Origin: Bacteroidales bacterium
GTDB taxonomy: Bacteria; Bacteroidota; Bacteroidia; Bacteroidales; F082
Direction of reading: 5' to 3'
DNA length: 64,000 nucleotides
Assembly (NCBI GenBank): GCA_017477425.1
Contig: JAFUVT010000001.1
Span: 62,001-126,000, forward strand
Positions 47,830 to 56,565 of the stretch are shown in pieces (position 1 is the stretch's first letter; each line of letters begins with the position of its first letter). Under the pieces are notes generated by a model, which saw only the letters and a list, made by a program, of their open reading frames with translations, was not told the DNA's origin and did not search any database. The position numbers and the translations under genes are program-made.

Positions 47830-48690
47830 ATGGCAAAAGGCAAACAAACCTGCAAAATCCTGAAGGAAATCCGCAAGCAGATTGCGGCGGAGAACGATAT
47901 TGAATTCATTACTTCGGAATGCACCCACAAAGGCGATTGCAAAGGCACCTGCCCGAAATGCGAAGCCGAAGTGCGTTATCTTGAACGCGAGTTGGAGAAA
48001 CGCCAGCGTATGGGTAAGGCGGCAGTCTTTGCTGGAATGTCGCTGGGGACCTTGTTTGCGGCCACGTCGTGTAACACCAGCACTCCTGTTCAGCAGCCGC
48101 TTGAAGGTGAGCCCTACATTCCTGATACGACCGAAATGTCCAATCAGAAAGATACCATCCCCGACGATGCCTATCTGCTCGAAGGCGATGTGCTGGCGCC
48201 TGTGACGGATACCACAATGAAGGAAGAAAAGAAAACTTCGTGCAAAAAAGATGAACCGTTAGCAATTGTCGGTGATATTGAGGAAGTGGATTGGGCGACA
48301 GAAGAAGGGGTGACCGAAGGAGTCATAGTTCCTGAAACGGGTGAGATCGAAGATCCTGAAAAGGAGGTTTATCAGATTGTCGAGCAGATGCCCAAATTTC
48401 CGGGAGGAGAAGTGAAACTTATGGAGTATGTGTCAAATAGTATTCAATACCCGAAAGAAGCAAAGGAAAACGGTGTCCAAGGCATTGTGTATGTTAGTTT
48501 TATCGTTGAGCCGGACGGAAGTGTCACCATTGTTAAAGTGCTTCGAGGAATTGGCCATGGCTGTGACGAAGAAGCACTGCGTGTAGTGGAATCTATGCCG
48601 AAGTGGAACCCCGGGATGCACGGAGGTGAACCCGTCAGAGTATCTTATCAGATTCCTATTTGGTTTAAGCTGGAGGATTCGCAAGAATAA
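47830..48690 (+). CDS. Cys-rich N-terminal module protein with TonB C-terminal domain, paralogue 2
   Basis: The 286-aa product shares residues 1-65 with its upstream neighbour (MAKGKQTCKILKEIRKQIAA, GDCKGTCPKCEAEVRYLE), followed by a hydrophobic stretch (AAVFAGMSLGTLFAATSC). A variable acidic linker leads to a TonB C-terminal domain (about 200-280): MPKFPGGEVKLMEYVSNSIQ, IVYVSFIVEPDGSVTIVKVL and EALRVVESMPKWNPG. TonB-C domains contact outer-membrane receptors. The cysteine module may bind metal or be modified. The two genes are a tandem duplication with exchanged C-termini. Confidence 0.88.
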   Translation: MAKGKQTCKILKEIRKQIAAENDIEFITSECTHKGDCKGTCPKCEAEVRYLERELEKRQRMGKAAVFAGMSLGTLFAATSCNTSTPVQQPLEGEPYIPDTTEMSNQKDTIPDDAYLLEGDVLAPVTDTTMKEEKKTSCKKDEPLAIVGDIEEVDWATEEGVTEGVIVPETGEIEDPEKEVYQIVEQMPKFPGGEVKLMEYVSNSIQYPKEAKENGVQGIVYVSFIVEPDGSVTIVKVLRGIGHGCDEEALRVVESMPKWNPGMHGGEPVRVSYQIPIWFKLEDSQE

Positions 48691-48722
48691 TTGCAATTTC
48701 TTTTTCGTATCGAAAAAAGCCC

Positions 48723-48730
48723 TACCTTTG
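48723..48730 (+). promoter_or_regulatory. -7 box for ftcD
   Basis: TACCTTTG followed by CAGCC. The leader of about 90 bases holds the small hairpin gccccgtaggggc. Confidence 0.55.
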
Positions 48731-48827
48731 CAGCCGCAAAAGCCAAGCCCCGTAGGGGCGACGGATCAATAAGCAGGCGGCGTAAGCCCTTGCTCTTACA
48801 AGTGGAAATCTAAATCTAAACGACAAT

Positions 48828-50528
48828 ATGAAACAACTCATCGAATGCGTGCCGAATATCAGCGAAGGCCGCGACAAGAATATCATCGATCAAGTGACCG
48901 CTGAAATCGAGAAAGTGGAAGGCGTCAAACTCCTTGACGTGGATCCTGGCATGACCACCAACCGCACCGTCATCACCTTCGTGGGCGAGCCGGAGCCGGT
49001 GTGCGAAGCCGCCTACCGCGTGGTGAAGAAAGCTGCCGAACTCATCGATATGAGCCAGCACCACGGCGCCCACCCGCGCCAAGGTGCCACCGACGTTTGC
49101 CCCCTCATCCCCGTGAGCAACATCACGATGGAGGAGGTGGTCGAATATGCCCACAAACTGGGCAAGCGCCTCGGCGACGAGCTTAACATCCCGATTTATT
49201 GCTATGAAGAAGCTGCCTTCATCAAGGAGCGCCGCAACCTCGCCTATTGCCGCACGGGTGAATATGAGTCCTTGGCCTCGCGCCTCGGCACGGAGCAATG
49301 GAAGCCCGACTTCGGCCCCAACGAATGGAACGAACATGTGGCCCACACGGGTGCAACGCAAGTCGGTGCCCGCGACTTCCTCGTGGCCATCAACTATAAC
49401 CTCAACACCACTTCGACGCGCCGCGCCAACGCCATCGCTTTCGACGTGCGCGAAAAGGGCCGCCCGATGCGCGAAGGCGGCAAGGTGACCGGCAAGCCGA
49501 TGAAGGACGAAAACGGCAAACCGATTATGATTCCTGGTACGCTGAAGGCTACCAAGGCCATCGGCTGGTTCATCGAGGACTACGGCATCGCCCAAGTGTC
49601 GATGAACATCACCAACATCAGCGTGTCGCCGGTGCATGTCTGCTTCGAAGAGGTTTGCGCCAAGGCCGCTGCGCGTGGCGTGCGCGTCACGGGCTGCGAA
49701 ATCGTCGGCCTCATCCCCAAGAAGGTGCTGATGGATGCCGGCCGTTATTATTTGGCCAAGCAGCAGCGCAGCCTCGGCGTGAGCGAGGAGGAAATCATGA
49801 AGATCGCCGTCAAGTCGATGGGCCTCGACGACCTCAAGCCCTTCGACCCGAAGGAAAAGGTCATCGAATACCTCATCGAAGACCATTCGCAGAAGAAACT
49901 TGTCGACATGACCTGCACGGGCTTCGCTAACGAGACCGCCAGCGAGAGCCCAGCTCCGGGCGGAGGCTCCATCTCGGCCTACATGGGTGCCCTCGGCGCT
50001 TCGTTGGCCACGATGGTTGCCAACCTGTCGTCGCACAAGCCAGGTTGGGACGAGCGCTGGGAAGAGTTCTCCAACTGGGCCGTCAAGGGTCAAGCCATCA
50101 AGGATGAGCTGCTTGAACTCGTTGATGAAGACACCAACGCCTTCAACAAGATCATGGATGCCTTTGGTCTGCCGAAGAAGACCGACGAAGAGAAGGCTGC
50201 CCGTAGCGCTGCCATCCAAGAGGCCACCAAGTATGCCACGCAGGTGCCGTTCCGCACGATGAAGGTTGCTTTCAAGGCTTTCGAGGTTGTTCGCGCCATG
50301 GCTGAGACGGGCAATCCGAACTCCGTCACCGATGCTGGTGTGGGTGCTTTGTGCGCTCGTTCGGCCGTGATGGGTGCCCATTTGAACGTCAAAATCAACG
50401 CTGCTTCGCTCAAAGACGAGGCTTTCAAGGCCCAGATTTTGAAGGAAGCCGCCGAAATCGAAGCCGCTGCTTTGATGCAAGAGACTGAAATTCTGCAAAT
50501 TGTCAACAAGGTTATCCAAGGAGAATAA
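48828..50528 (+). CDS. ftcD: Bifunctional glutamate formimidoyltransferase / formimidoyl-THF cyclodeaminase
   Basis: The 566-aa fusion takes formimidoyl-glutamate from histidine breakdown, moves the formimidoyl group to tetrahydrofolate and then closes it to methenyl-THF with loss of ammonia. The N-terminal transferase (about 1-325) shows LIECVPNISEGRD, DVDPGMTTNRTVITFVGEP and HHGAHPRQGATDVCPLIPVS. The C-terminal cyclodeaminase (about 355-566) shows ASESPAPGGGSISAYMGALG and DEDTNAFNKIMDAFGLP. Fusion allows channelling of the intermediate, as in the mammalian enzyme. It complements hutI upstream. Confidence 0.97.
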   Translation: MKQLIECVPNISEGRDKNIIDQVTAEIEKVEGVKLLDVDPGMTTNRTVITFVGEPEPVCEAAYRVVKKAAELIDMSQHHGAHPRQGATDVCPLIPVSNITMEEVVEYAHKLGKRLGDELNIPIYCYEEAAFIKERRNLAYCRTGEYESLASRLGTEQWKPDFGPNEWNEHVAHTGATQVGARDFLVAINYNLNTTSTRRANAIAFDVREKGRPMREGGKVTGKPMKDENGKPIMIPGTLKATKAIGWFIEDYGIAQVSMNITNISVSPVHVCFEEVCAKAAARGVRVTGCEIVGLIPKKVLMDAGRYYLAKQQRSLGVSEEEIMKIAVKSMGLDDLKPFDPKEKVIEYLIEDHSQKKLVDMTCTGFANETASESPAPGGGSISAYMGALGASLATMVANLSSHKPGWDERWEEFSNWAVKGQAIKDELLELVDEDTNAFNKIMDAFGLPKKTDEEKAARSAAIQEATKYATQVPFRTMKVAFKAFEVVRAMAETGNPNSVTDAGVGALCARSAVMGAHLNVKINAASLKDEAFKAQILKEAAEIEAAALMQETEILQIVNKVIQGE

Positions 50529-50544
50529 AATTTTGAAAAAACGG

Positions 50545-50574
50545 TTGCAGGTATTTGAAAAAGTTGTACTTTTG
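50545..50574 (+). promoter_or_regulatory. Promoter of the rpmG operon
   Basis: TTG, 19 bases, TACTTTTG followed by CAGCC: a full -33/-7 pair, 27 bases upstream of the rpmG ATG. Confidence 0.7.
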
Positions 50575-50601
50575 CAGCCAAATTTGAAAGGAGTATAAGC
50601 A

Positions 50602-50790
50602 ATGTCAAAGAAACAGAAAGACGCACGCGTGAAAGTCATCCTCGAATGCACTGAGCACAAGGCCAGCGGCATGCCCGGCACTTCGAGATACTACACCATG
50701 AAGAACAAGAAGAACACTCCCGACCGTCTGGAGTTGATGAAGTATAACCCGATTCTCAAAAGAATGACCCTCCACAAGGAGATTAAATAA
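50602..50790 (+). CDS. rpmG: 50S ribosomal protein bL33
   Basis: The 62-aa basic protein reads [20 protein letters not shown], with [20 protein letters not shown] and the usual closing helix-poor segment, matching bL33 of Bacteroidota. It is the zinc-free form, lacking CxxC pairs. A strong promoter precedes it. In many Bacteroidota rpmB lies directly upstream; here ftcD occupies that place. DUF4295 and ftsY follow. Confidence 0.97.
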   Translation: MSKKQKDARVKVILECTEHKASGMPGTSRYYTMKNKKNTPDRLELMKYNPILKRMTLHKEIK

Positions 50791-50799
50791 TTTAGAGTT

Positions 50800-50952
50800 A
50801 TGGCAAAGAAAGCAGTTGCTACACTTCGTAGTTTGGACAAGACCTATAGCAAGGTCATCAGAATGAAGCGTTCTGAGAAGACGGGTGCCTACTATTTTGA
50901 GGAGACCGTCGTTCCCGCCGACAAGGTGCAGGAGTTCCTTGCTAAGAGATAA
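50800..50952 (+). CDS. DUF4295 small protein
   Basis: A 50-aa frame reading MAKKAVATLRSLDKTYSKVI, then RMKRSEKTGAYYFEETVVPA and DKVQEFLAKR. It is basic at the N-terminus and matches the DUF4295 family, which sits between rpmG and ftsY in Bacteroidota and is probably ribosome-associated. It begins nine bases after rpmG and is followed by a terminator. Confidence 0.92.
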   Translation: MAKKAVATLRSLDKTYSKVIRMKRSEKTGAYYFEETVVPADKVQEFLAKR

Positions 50953-50974
50953 TTGAAATTATCGTTTGAATGAC

Positions 50975-51009
50975 AGGCTTTTCCATAACCATTATGGGAG
51001 AGCCTTTTT
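50975..51009 (+). terminator. Intrinsic terminator after rpmG-DUF4295
   Basis: aggct pairs with agcct and ccataa with ttatgg across small internal loops, followed by five T. It lies just upstream of ftsY and may be only partly effective. Confidence 0.7.
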
Positions 51010-51030
51010 GTGTTTGTAAAAAAGAAAATC

Positions 51031-51987
51031 ATGGGCCTATTCTCATTCCTGACCAAGAAAAAAGAACAAAAAGAAGACCTCGACAAAGGACTTGAAAAGA
51101 CCAAGACCAGCGTCTTCTCAAAAATCACCAAGGCCATCATCGGCAAGTCGACCGTCGACGACGAGGTGCTCGACAACCTGGAAGAGATTCTCATCACCTC
51201 CGACGTCGGTGTGGAGACCACTTTGAAGATCATCGACCGCATCCAAGCCCGTGTGGCCCGCGACAAATACGTCAACACCAGCGAGCTGAATACCATTCTG
51301 AAAGAGGAAATCATGGCCTTGCTACAGGAGAATGAGTCGGGCGATGGCACCACCTTTGATATCCCTGCCGACAAAAAGCCTTATGTCATCATGGTTGTTG
51401 GTGTGAACGGCGTTGGCAAAACCACCACCATTGGCAAGTTAGCCCATAACTTCAAGAAGGCGGGCAAGAAGGTTGTCCTCGGAGCTTCCGACACTTTCCG
51501 TGCTGCTGCCGTCAGCCAGCTCCAGATATGGGCTGATAGGGTAGGCGTGCCCATTGTCCAGCAGGGCATGGGCGCTGACCCCGCTTCCGTGGCGTTCGAC
51601 ACGGTGAAGTCGGCGGTGGCGCAGGATGCCGATGTGGTTATCATCGACACGGCAGGCCGTCTGCACAACAAAGTGAACCTGATGCGTGAGCTGACGAAGA
51701 TCAAGACGGTGATGCAGAAGGTAGTCCCCGATGCACCGCACGAGATTCTGCTCGTCTTGGATGCCTCTACGGGTCAAAATGCCATCGAGCAGGCCAAACA
51801 ATTCACTGCCGCTACCGAGGTCAATGCCTTGGCGCTGACCAAGTTGGACGGCACGGCCAAAGGCGGTGTGGTCATCGGCATCTCCGACCAGTTCAAGATT
51901 CCGGTCAAATACATCGGCGTCGGCGAGGGCATCGACCACTTGCAGGTTTTCGACAGGAAGGCGTTTGTGGATTCGCTGTTTGAGTGA
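51031..51987 (+). CDS. ftsY: Signal recognition particle receptor FtsY
   Basis: The 318-aa GTPase docks SRP-ribosome complexes at the inner membrane. The NG domain is complete: G1 GVNGVGKTTTIGKLAH, the insertion-box region DTFRAAAVSQLQIWADR, G3 DTAGRLHNK, G4 TKLDGTAKGG and the C-terminal VGEGIDHLQVFD. The acidic A domain of E. coli FtsY is reduced to a short basic-acidic N-terminus (FLTKKKEQKEDLDKGLEK). MGLFSFLT is the natural start. Its stop overlaps the rimO start (TGATG). Confidence 0.98.
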   Translation: MGLFSFLTKKKEQKEDLDKGLEKTKTSVFSKITKAIIGKSTVDDEVLDNLEEILITSDVGVETTLKIIDRIQARVARDKYVNTSELNTILKEEIMALLQENESGDGTTFDIPADKKPYVIMVVGVNGVGKTTTIGKLAHNFKKAGKKVVLGASDTFRAAAVSQLQIWADRVGVPIVQQGMGADPASVAFDTVKSAVAQDADVVIIDTAGRLHNKVNLMRELTKIKTVMQKVVPDAPHEILLVLDASTGQNAIEQAKQFTAATEVNALALTKLDGTAKGGVVIGISDQFKIPVKYIGVGEGIDHLQVFDRKAFVDSLFE

Positions 51988-53282
51988 TGCGCAAGCCTAA
52001 TTTAAATATCGTCACTCTCGGCTGCTCCAAAAACAAAGTCGACTCAGAACATCTGGCGGCTTTGTTGCAGCATCGTTATCTCATCCGCCACGATTCCGAC
52101 AGGAAATCGGATGTGGTCATCATCAACACTTGCGGTTTCATCGGCGACGCGCAGGAGGAGTCGGTGGACACGATTTTGGAGTATGCCGAGTTGCGCAAGC
52201 AAGGAAAAATCAGTAAGTTATATGTGACGGGTTGCCTCTCGCAGCGTTTCCGCAAGGACTTGCAGAAGGAAATCCACGAGGTGGACGGCTTCTACGGCGT
52301 GGAGAGCGTCAACTTGATTGCCGCCGACATCCTGAAAGAGGAGGCTCAGCCCGACTATTGCAGCCAGCGCGTACTTTCCACACCGAAACATTACGCCTAT
52401 CTGAAGATTTCCGAGGGTTGCAACCGCCGTTGCGCTTTCTGTGCCATCCCGCTCATTCGCGGCAGGCACGTCTCGGTTCCGATGCCGGTCTTGCTCGAAG
52501 AAGCCAAAAATCTAGCCAAGCAAGGTGTCAAGGAGCTGATTCTCATTGCCCAGGACCTGACCTATTATGGCATCGACCTCGATGGGCAATCCCACATCGT
52601 GGAGTTGGTGAAAGCCTTGGTCGACATCGACGGCTTCGAGTGGATTCGCCTGCATTACGGCTATCCGCTCGGTTTCCCCGATGAGTTGCTCGACTTGATG
52701 CGCGAGAATTCCAAGATTTGCCATTACATTGACCTGCCCTTGCAGCACATCAGCACGCATTTGCTGAAGGCGATGCGTCGTGGTGTGGACAAGGAGCAAA
52801 CCATTGGCTTTGTGGAGAATGTACGCAAGCATGTCCCCGACATTGCTTTCCGCACGACCTTTATCGTCGGTTTCCCTGGAGAGACCGAGGCCGACTTCGA
52901 GGAACTGTGTCAGTTCATCAAAGACATGCGTTTTGAGCGCGCAGGGGTGTTCGCTTTCTCGCCCGAGGAGGGAACACCCGCCTACGAAATGTTCGACGAT
53001 GTCCCCGTCGAGGTGAAACAAGAACGTGTGGAGAAGTTGATGGCTATCCAACAGGATATTTCATTGGAAATCAACGGACAAAGAGTAGGCAGAACCGAAA
53101 AGGTTTTGATCGACCGTTTGGAAGGCGATTATTACATCGGTCGCACCCAATACGACTCGCCTGAGGTGGACGATGAAATCTTGGTTTCCGCTGAGAATGA
53201 ACTGGAAGTTGGACGTTTCTACCAGGTCAGGATTACTCAAGCCGATTATTTTGACTGCTACGGAGAGGTGTTGTCGGTTTAG
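51987..53282 (+). CDS. rimO: Ribosomal protein S12 methylthiotransferase
   Basis: The 431-aa radical SAM enzyme adds a methylthio group to an aspartate of S12. The N-terminal UPF0004 domain holds one iron-sulphur cluster (TLGCSKNKVDSE, NTCGFIGDAQEES, VTGCLSQRF). The radical SAM core has EGCNRRCAFCAIP (CxxxCxxC). A TRAM domain ends the protein (VLIDRLEGDYYIGRTQYDSP). A GTG one codon upstream is possible, but the ATG in the TGATG overlap with ftsY is preferred. Confidence 0.97.
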   Translation: MRKPNLNIVTLGCSKNKVDSEHLAALLQHRYLIRHDSDRKSDVVIINTCGFIGDAQEESVDTILEYAELRKQGKISKLYVTGCLSQRFRKDLQKEIHEVDGFYGVESVNLIAADILKEEAQPDYCSQRVLSTPKHYAYLKISEGCNRRCAFCAIPLIRGRHVSVPMPVLLEEAKNLAKQGVKELILIAQDLTYYGIDLDGQSHIVELVKALVDIDGFEWIRLHYGYPLGFPDELLDLMRENSKICHYIDLPLQHISTHLLKAMRRGVDKEQTIGFVENVRKHVPDIAFRTTFIVGFPGETEADFEELCQFIKDMRFERAGVFAFSPEEGTPAYEMFDDVPVEVKQERVEKLMAIQQDISLEINGQRVGRTEKVLIDRLEGDYYIGRTQYDSPEVDDEILVSAENELEVGRFYQVRITQADYFDCYGEVLSV

Positions 53283-53314
53283 TCAAACCGTTTTGACTTC
53301 TTGACTTCCCCTTT

Positions 53315-53920
53315 TCAGAATTGGAACCGGCTTTTGTCGACTTTCACGTTGTAATGAACATTTGTGATGGAATAGCTGTCTTCCGTGTCTTTGTAGTCCG
53401 TCAGCGTTATTTTCTTGACCCTTAGGTCTTTGGTACTGAACCTGAAGACCACCTTTTTGTAGCCTACCCCTAAAATGTGTTTCTTCTTTGAAGTGAAAGT
53501 GACGTCATAGTATTGCGCCGAGGAACTCGTTTTGAGTGTGTAATCGTTCTCGTCGGCGAGGTCTTGGCAACGTCCTTGGAAGGCGTACAAGAAAATGTTG
53601 CTCAGCGACCTCGGTATGCCGCCTTCGCGCAAGCGGTACGAACCGTGAAACACGCCAATGTCTACCTTGAGTTTCTTTTCGTTGGCAATCATGTGTTGAC
53701 CTGTGGTGAAGACCGCCGCCATTTCTTTGGGCGATACGAAATGGAGTGTGCCGCTTTGGTTGGTGGTCACTCCAGCTTTCAACCTGACGTTGGTCAAGTC
53801 GGCTTCGATGGTTTGGACGCTGCTGCCTGCAGTCCTGATTCGGTTGAGCAGATCTTTGTCTTGCGCTGGTGCTTGCAGCACGAAGAGTGTGATTGCGAAT
53901 ATGATAAGTGCCTTTTTCAT
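53315..53920 (-). CDS. LolA-like outer-membrane lipoprotein carrier
   Basis: The 201-aa product has a signal peptide (MKKALIIFAITLFVLQAPAQ) and the LolA-like pattern of alternating strands: VQTIEADLTNVRLKAG, GTLHFVSPKEMAAVFTTG, YDVTFTSKKKH and a C-terminal VDKSRFQF. LolA-type proteins carry lipoproteins across the periplasm. Similarity is moderate and the Bacteroidota branch is divergent, so the exact role is inferred. The start follows the -7 box; the earlier frame reads through the rho terminator. Confidence 0.85.
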   Translation of the reverse strand: MKKALIIFAITLFVLQAPAQDKDLLNRIRTAGSSVQTIEADLTNVRLKAGVTTNQSGTLHFVSPKEMAAVFTTGQHMIANEKKLKVDIGVFHGSYRLREGGIPRSLSNIFLYAFQGRCQDLADENDYTLKTSSSAQYYDVTFTSKKKHILGVGYKKVVFRFSTKDLRVKKITLTDYKDTEDSYSITNVHYNVKVDKSRFQF

Positions 53921-53925
53921 GCGCG

Positions 53926-53933
53926 CAAAAATA
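53926..53933 (-). promoter_or_regulatory. -7 box for the LolA-like gene
   Basis: TATTTTTG followed by CGCGC on the minus strand, five bases upstream of the ATG, so the transcript may be leaderless. Confidence 0.5.
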
Positions 53934-53939
53934 AACAAA

Positions 53940-53972
53940 AAAAGTGACGCAACATCGTTGTGCGTCACTTTT
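53940..53972 (-). terminator. Intrinsic terminator after rho
   Basis: aaaagtgacgca and tgcgtcactttt form a perfect 12-bp stem with a nine-base loop and T-runs on both sides. It lies 22 bases past the rho stop and directly upstream of the LolA-like promoter. Confidence 0.85.
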
Positions 53973-53994
53973 GGATTTGTTTTCTAAAAAAAAA

Positions 53995-55812
53995 CTATCT
54001 GTCCAGAGTCATCAGGAACTCTTCGTTGTTGATGGTCTTGGCCACGCGGTCCTTGAGGAATTCCATGGCCTCGACGGGGGTCATGTCGGAGAAATGATTG
54101 CGCAAGGCCCAAACGCGAGCCAGTGTCCTCTCGTCGACCAGCAGGTCGTCGCGACGTGTGCCCGAGGCCACGATGTCGATGCTGGGGAAGATGCGCTTGT
54201 TCGACAGGCGACGATCGAGTTGGAGCTCCATGTTGCCCGTGCCCTTGAATTCCTCGAAGATGACTTCATCCATCTTGGAGCCCGTGTCGATGAGGGCGGT
54301 GGCCAAAATGGTCAATGAACCGCCATTTTCGATTTTACGGGCAGCACCGAAGAAGCGCTTGGGCTTCTGTAAAGCGTTGGCTTCCACGCCGCCGGTGAGC
54401 ACCTTGCCCGAAGCGGGCGAAACGGTGTTGTAGGCACGAGCCAAACGCGTGATGGAGTCGAGCAGGATGACCACGTCGTGACCGCATTCGGTGAGGCGTT
54501 TGGCTTTCTCCAGCACGATATTGGCGATTTGCACATGCTTCGAGGCTGGCTCGTCGAAGGTGGAGGCGATGACTTCTGCGTTAACGCTGCGCTGCATGTC
54601 GGTGACTTCCTCAGGACGCTCGTCGATGAGCAGGATGATGAGGTACACCTCAGGATGGTTGGCGGCGATGGCGTTGGCCACGTCTTTCAGCAGGACGGTC
54701 TTACCGGTCTTGGGTTGGGCCACAATCAAGCCGCGCTGGCCTTTGCCGATGGGGGCGAAGAGGTCCATGATGCGGGTCGAGATGGTGCAGCCTTTGTGTC
54801 CTGTGATGTTGAATTTCTCGTTGGGGAACAAGGGCGTCAGATAATCGAAGGGGATGCGGTCGCGCACTTCCTCGGGACGACGACCATTGATGAGGTCGAC
54901 CTTTACCAAGGGGAAGAATTTTTCGGCGGCCTTGGGCGGACGGATGACGCCCAGGATGGTGTCGCCGGTCTTCAGGCCCATCAGCTTGATTTGCGACTGC
55001 GAGACGTAGATATCGTCAGGCGAGGGCAAGTAGTTGTAGTCCGACGAACGCAGGAAACCAAAGCCTTCGGGCATAATTTCCAAGACGCCTTCAGCCTTCA
55101 CGCTGCTGTCGAATTGGGCCAACAGGTCGTCGCGGCGCGGACGTTGCTCGAAACGCTGCTCGTTGCGTTCGGTTTTCTCGTTGCGCGGAGTCATGGGCGT
55201 TTCCTCTACGACAGGCTTCTCTTCGTTGGCTTTGGGCTCTTCGCTTGCGGGTGTTTCGGCAACCTGGGCTTCTTCGGTGGCGTTTTCACGTATGCGTTTG
55301 CGCTTTTGCTTGAAGTTTTCGCGCTTCTGTTGGGCAGGCTGAGGCTCAGCATGCGTTTCGGGAGCTACGGTCTCGGTGGAAGCCGTCTTGATGACCACGT
55401 CTTCTTTTTTCTGTTGGGGCTCGACAGTGGCTTCAACGGGCTTTGTAGGTTCGCTTATGGCATTCTCTGCGCTCTTGATGCGCGGACGCTTGGCGCGTTT
55501 GCCTTGTGGTTCGGCGACTTTGGAGGCCTCTTCCTTTTGAGGGACAGGGGCTGCAACAGGCTCGTCGACAGCTTGTTTGGTTTCTTTCTCAGCAGCCTTG
55601 GCAGGCATGGGTTGAGACTCGGGTATTTGTGTTTTTTGTTTTTGTTTTTTTGGCTTGGCAGCCTTCTTGATGTCGGGATGATCCACCTGATGGTCGATGA
55701 TGTCATAGATGAGTTGCGTGCGGTCGCGGTTTTCGTCATCGATGCCCATCTCGGTGGCAATGATTTTGAGGTCGTCTAACGACTTCTCATTGAGTTCAAA
55801 AATGTTGTACAT
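53995..55812 (-). CDS. rho: Transcription termination factor Rho
   Basis: The 605-aa protein is about 185 residues longer than E. coli Rho. It has an N-terminal Rho_N helical domain ([20 protein letters not shown]), then a low-complexity Lys/Pro/Glu region (about 48-225, with [10 protein letters not shown] and many AEP/PVE repeats), the RNA-binding cold-shock-like domain ([20 protein letters not shown]) and the RecA-type ATPase ([51 protein letters not shown]). Extended, charged insertions are common in Bacteroidota Rho and can affect RNA binding or phase behaviour. DUF4293 lies divergently upstream, as usual. Confidence 0.97.
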   Translation of the reverse strand: MYNIFELNEKSLDDLKIIATEMGIDDENRDRTQLIYDIIDHQVDHPDIKKAAKPKKQKQKTQIPESQPMPAKAAEKETKQAVDEPVAAPVPQKEEASKVAEPQGKRAKRPRIKSAENAISEPTKPVEATVEPQQKKEDVVIKTASTETVAPETHAEPQPAQQKRENFKQKRKRIRENATEEAQVAETPASEEPKANEEKPVVEETPMTPRNEKTERNEQRFEQRPRRDDLLAQFDSSVKAEGVLEIMPEGFGFLRSSDYNYLPSPDDIYVSQSQIKLMGLKTGDTILGVIRPPKAAEKFFPLVKVDLINGRRPEEVRDRIPFDYLTPLFPNEKFNITGHKGCTISTRIMDLFAPIGKGQRGLIVAQPKTGKTVLLKDVANAIAANHPEVYLIILLIDERPEEVTDMQRSVNAEVIASTFDEPASKHVQIANIVLEKAKRLTECGHDVVILLDSITRLARAYNTVSPASGKVLTGGVEANALQKPKRFFGAARKIENGGSLTILATALIDTGSKMDEVIFEEFKGTGNMELQLDRRLSNKRIFPSIDIVASGTRRDDLLVDERTLARVWALRNHFSDMTPVEAMEFLKDRVAKTINNEEFLMTLDR

Positions 55813-55916
55813 AATAATAGATTAAATCATTCCGTGAGGAATACGAATAGTGATTCAATAATTTTCGCAGGAACATTTTCAGAAACCATTTGGCTGTGTG
55901 GCTCTAAAAAGTGATG

Positions 55917-55924
55917 CAAATATA
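55917..55924 (-). promoter_or_regulatory. -7 box for rho
   Basis: TATATTTG followed by CATC on the minus strand. The leader is about 100 bases long, room for autoregulation by Rho. Confidence 0.55.
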
Positions 55925-55966
55925 GGGCTTTTTTTTGAATTGGCAATTTTTTGACGAAAAAAATCG

Positions 55967-55974
55967 TAATTTTG
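55967..55974 (+). promoter_or_regulatory. -7 box for the DUF4293 gene
   Basis: TAATTTTG followed by CGCCC, 44 bases upstream of the ATG. Confidence 0.55.
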
Positions 55975-56018
55975 CGCCCTAAACAAAGATATTGTATTAC
56001 TATTAAATCGAAAGAATT

Positions 56019-56507
56019 ATGTCACAAAGATTGCAATCCATTTTCTTTTTCTTAGCTGCAGTGCTGTTCGCATTGTTGTTTTTTATCCCGTTGGCAAGTT
56101 ATTACGGTGAGACTAATATATTGAATTTCAATGTTTTTGGAATTGAGTCGGGAATTCCTGGCGGATCGGTGCCCTATCCTAAAACCTTCAGCCTTCCGGT
56201 CTTGATCTTGGCAGTGACTGCGATGATTTTAAGTGGTTATCTGGCAATGGGGCTTTTCCGCGCCGTCAAATTGGCCCAGTTTGTGAAATTGCATAAAATC
56301 GCCCGCATCGACATTATCGTCATCGTGGCTTGGATTGCCGTGGTTTTCGCCTATTACATCCGTGTGATTGGCAACCCCATCGGTGCTTCGCCGACCTTCA
56401 AAGCGGGGGCTTTCTTGCCTTTGGCTGCCTTGATTTTGGTCGTTGCCGCCGCTTCGGGTTTGAAGAAGGACATCAAGAAGGTCCGCTCCACCGATCGCAT
56501 TCGCTAA
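56019..56507 (+). CDS. DUF4293 membrane protein
   Basis: The 162-aa protein has four membrane helices: SIFFFLAAVLFALLFFIPLA, LPVLILAVTAMILSGYLAMG, IDIIVIVAWIAVVFAYYI and FLPLAALILVVAAASGL, with a basic C-terminal tail (KKDIKKVRSTDRIR). It matches DUF4293, a Bacteroidota family typically placed next to rho. Function unknown. A terminator follows. Confidence 0.9.
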   Translation: MSQRLQSIFFFLAAVLFALLFFIPLASYYGETNILNFNVFGIESGIPGGSVPYPKTFSLPVLILAVTAMILSGYLAMGLFRAVKLAQFVKLHKIARIDIIVIVAWIAVVFAYYIRVIGNPIGASPTFKAGAFLPLAALILVVAAASGLKKDIKKVRSTDRIR

Positions 56508-56528
56508 GGCTGATGAATACAGAAAATG

Positions 56529-56564
56529 AAGGCCGACTTCCTTGCGGGAGCCGGCCTTTTCTGT
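56529..56564. terminator. Shared terminator between convergent genes
   Basis: aaggccg pairs with cggcctt, with further inner pairing, followed on the plus strand by TTTTCTGTTT. It serves the DUF4293 gene and lies right at the end of the phosphoesterase gene. Confidence 0.7.
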
Positions 56565-56565
56565 T

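Noticed and set aside
48816-50681. 621-codon minus-strand frame
   Set aside because: Antisense to ftcD and the start of rpmG; no family resemblance.
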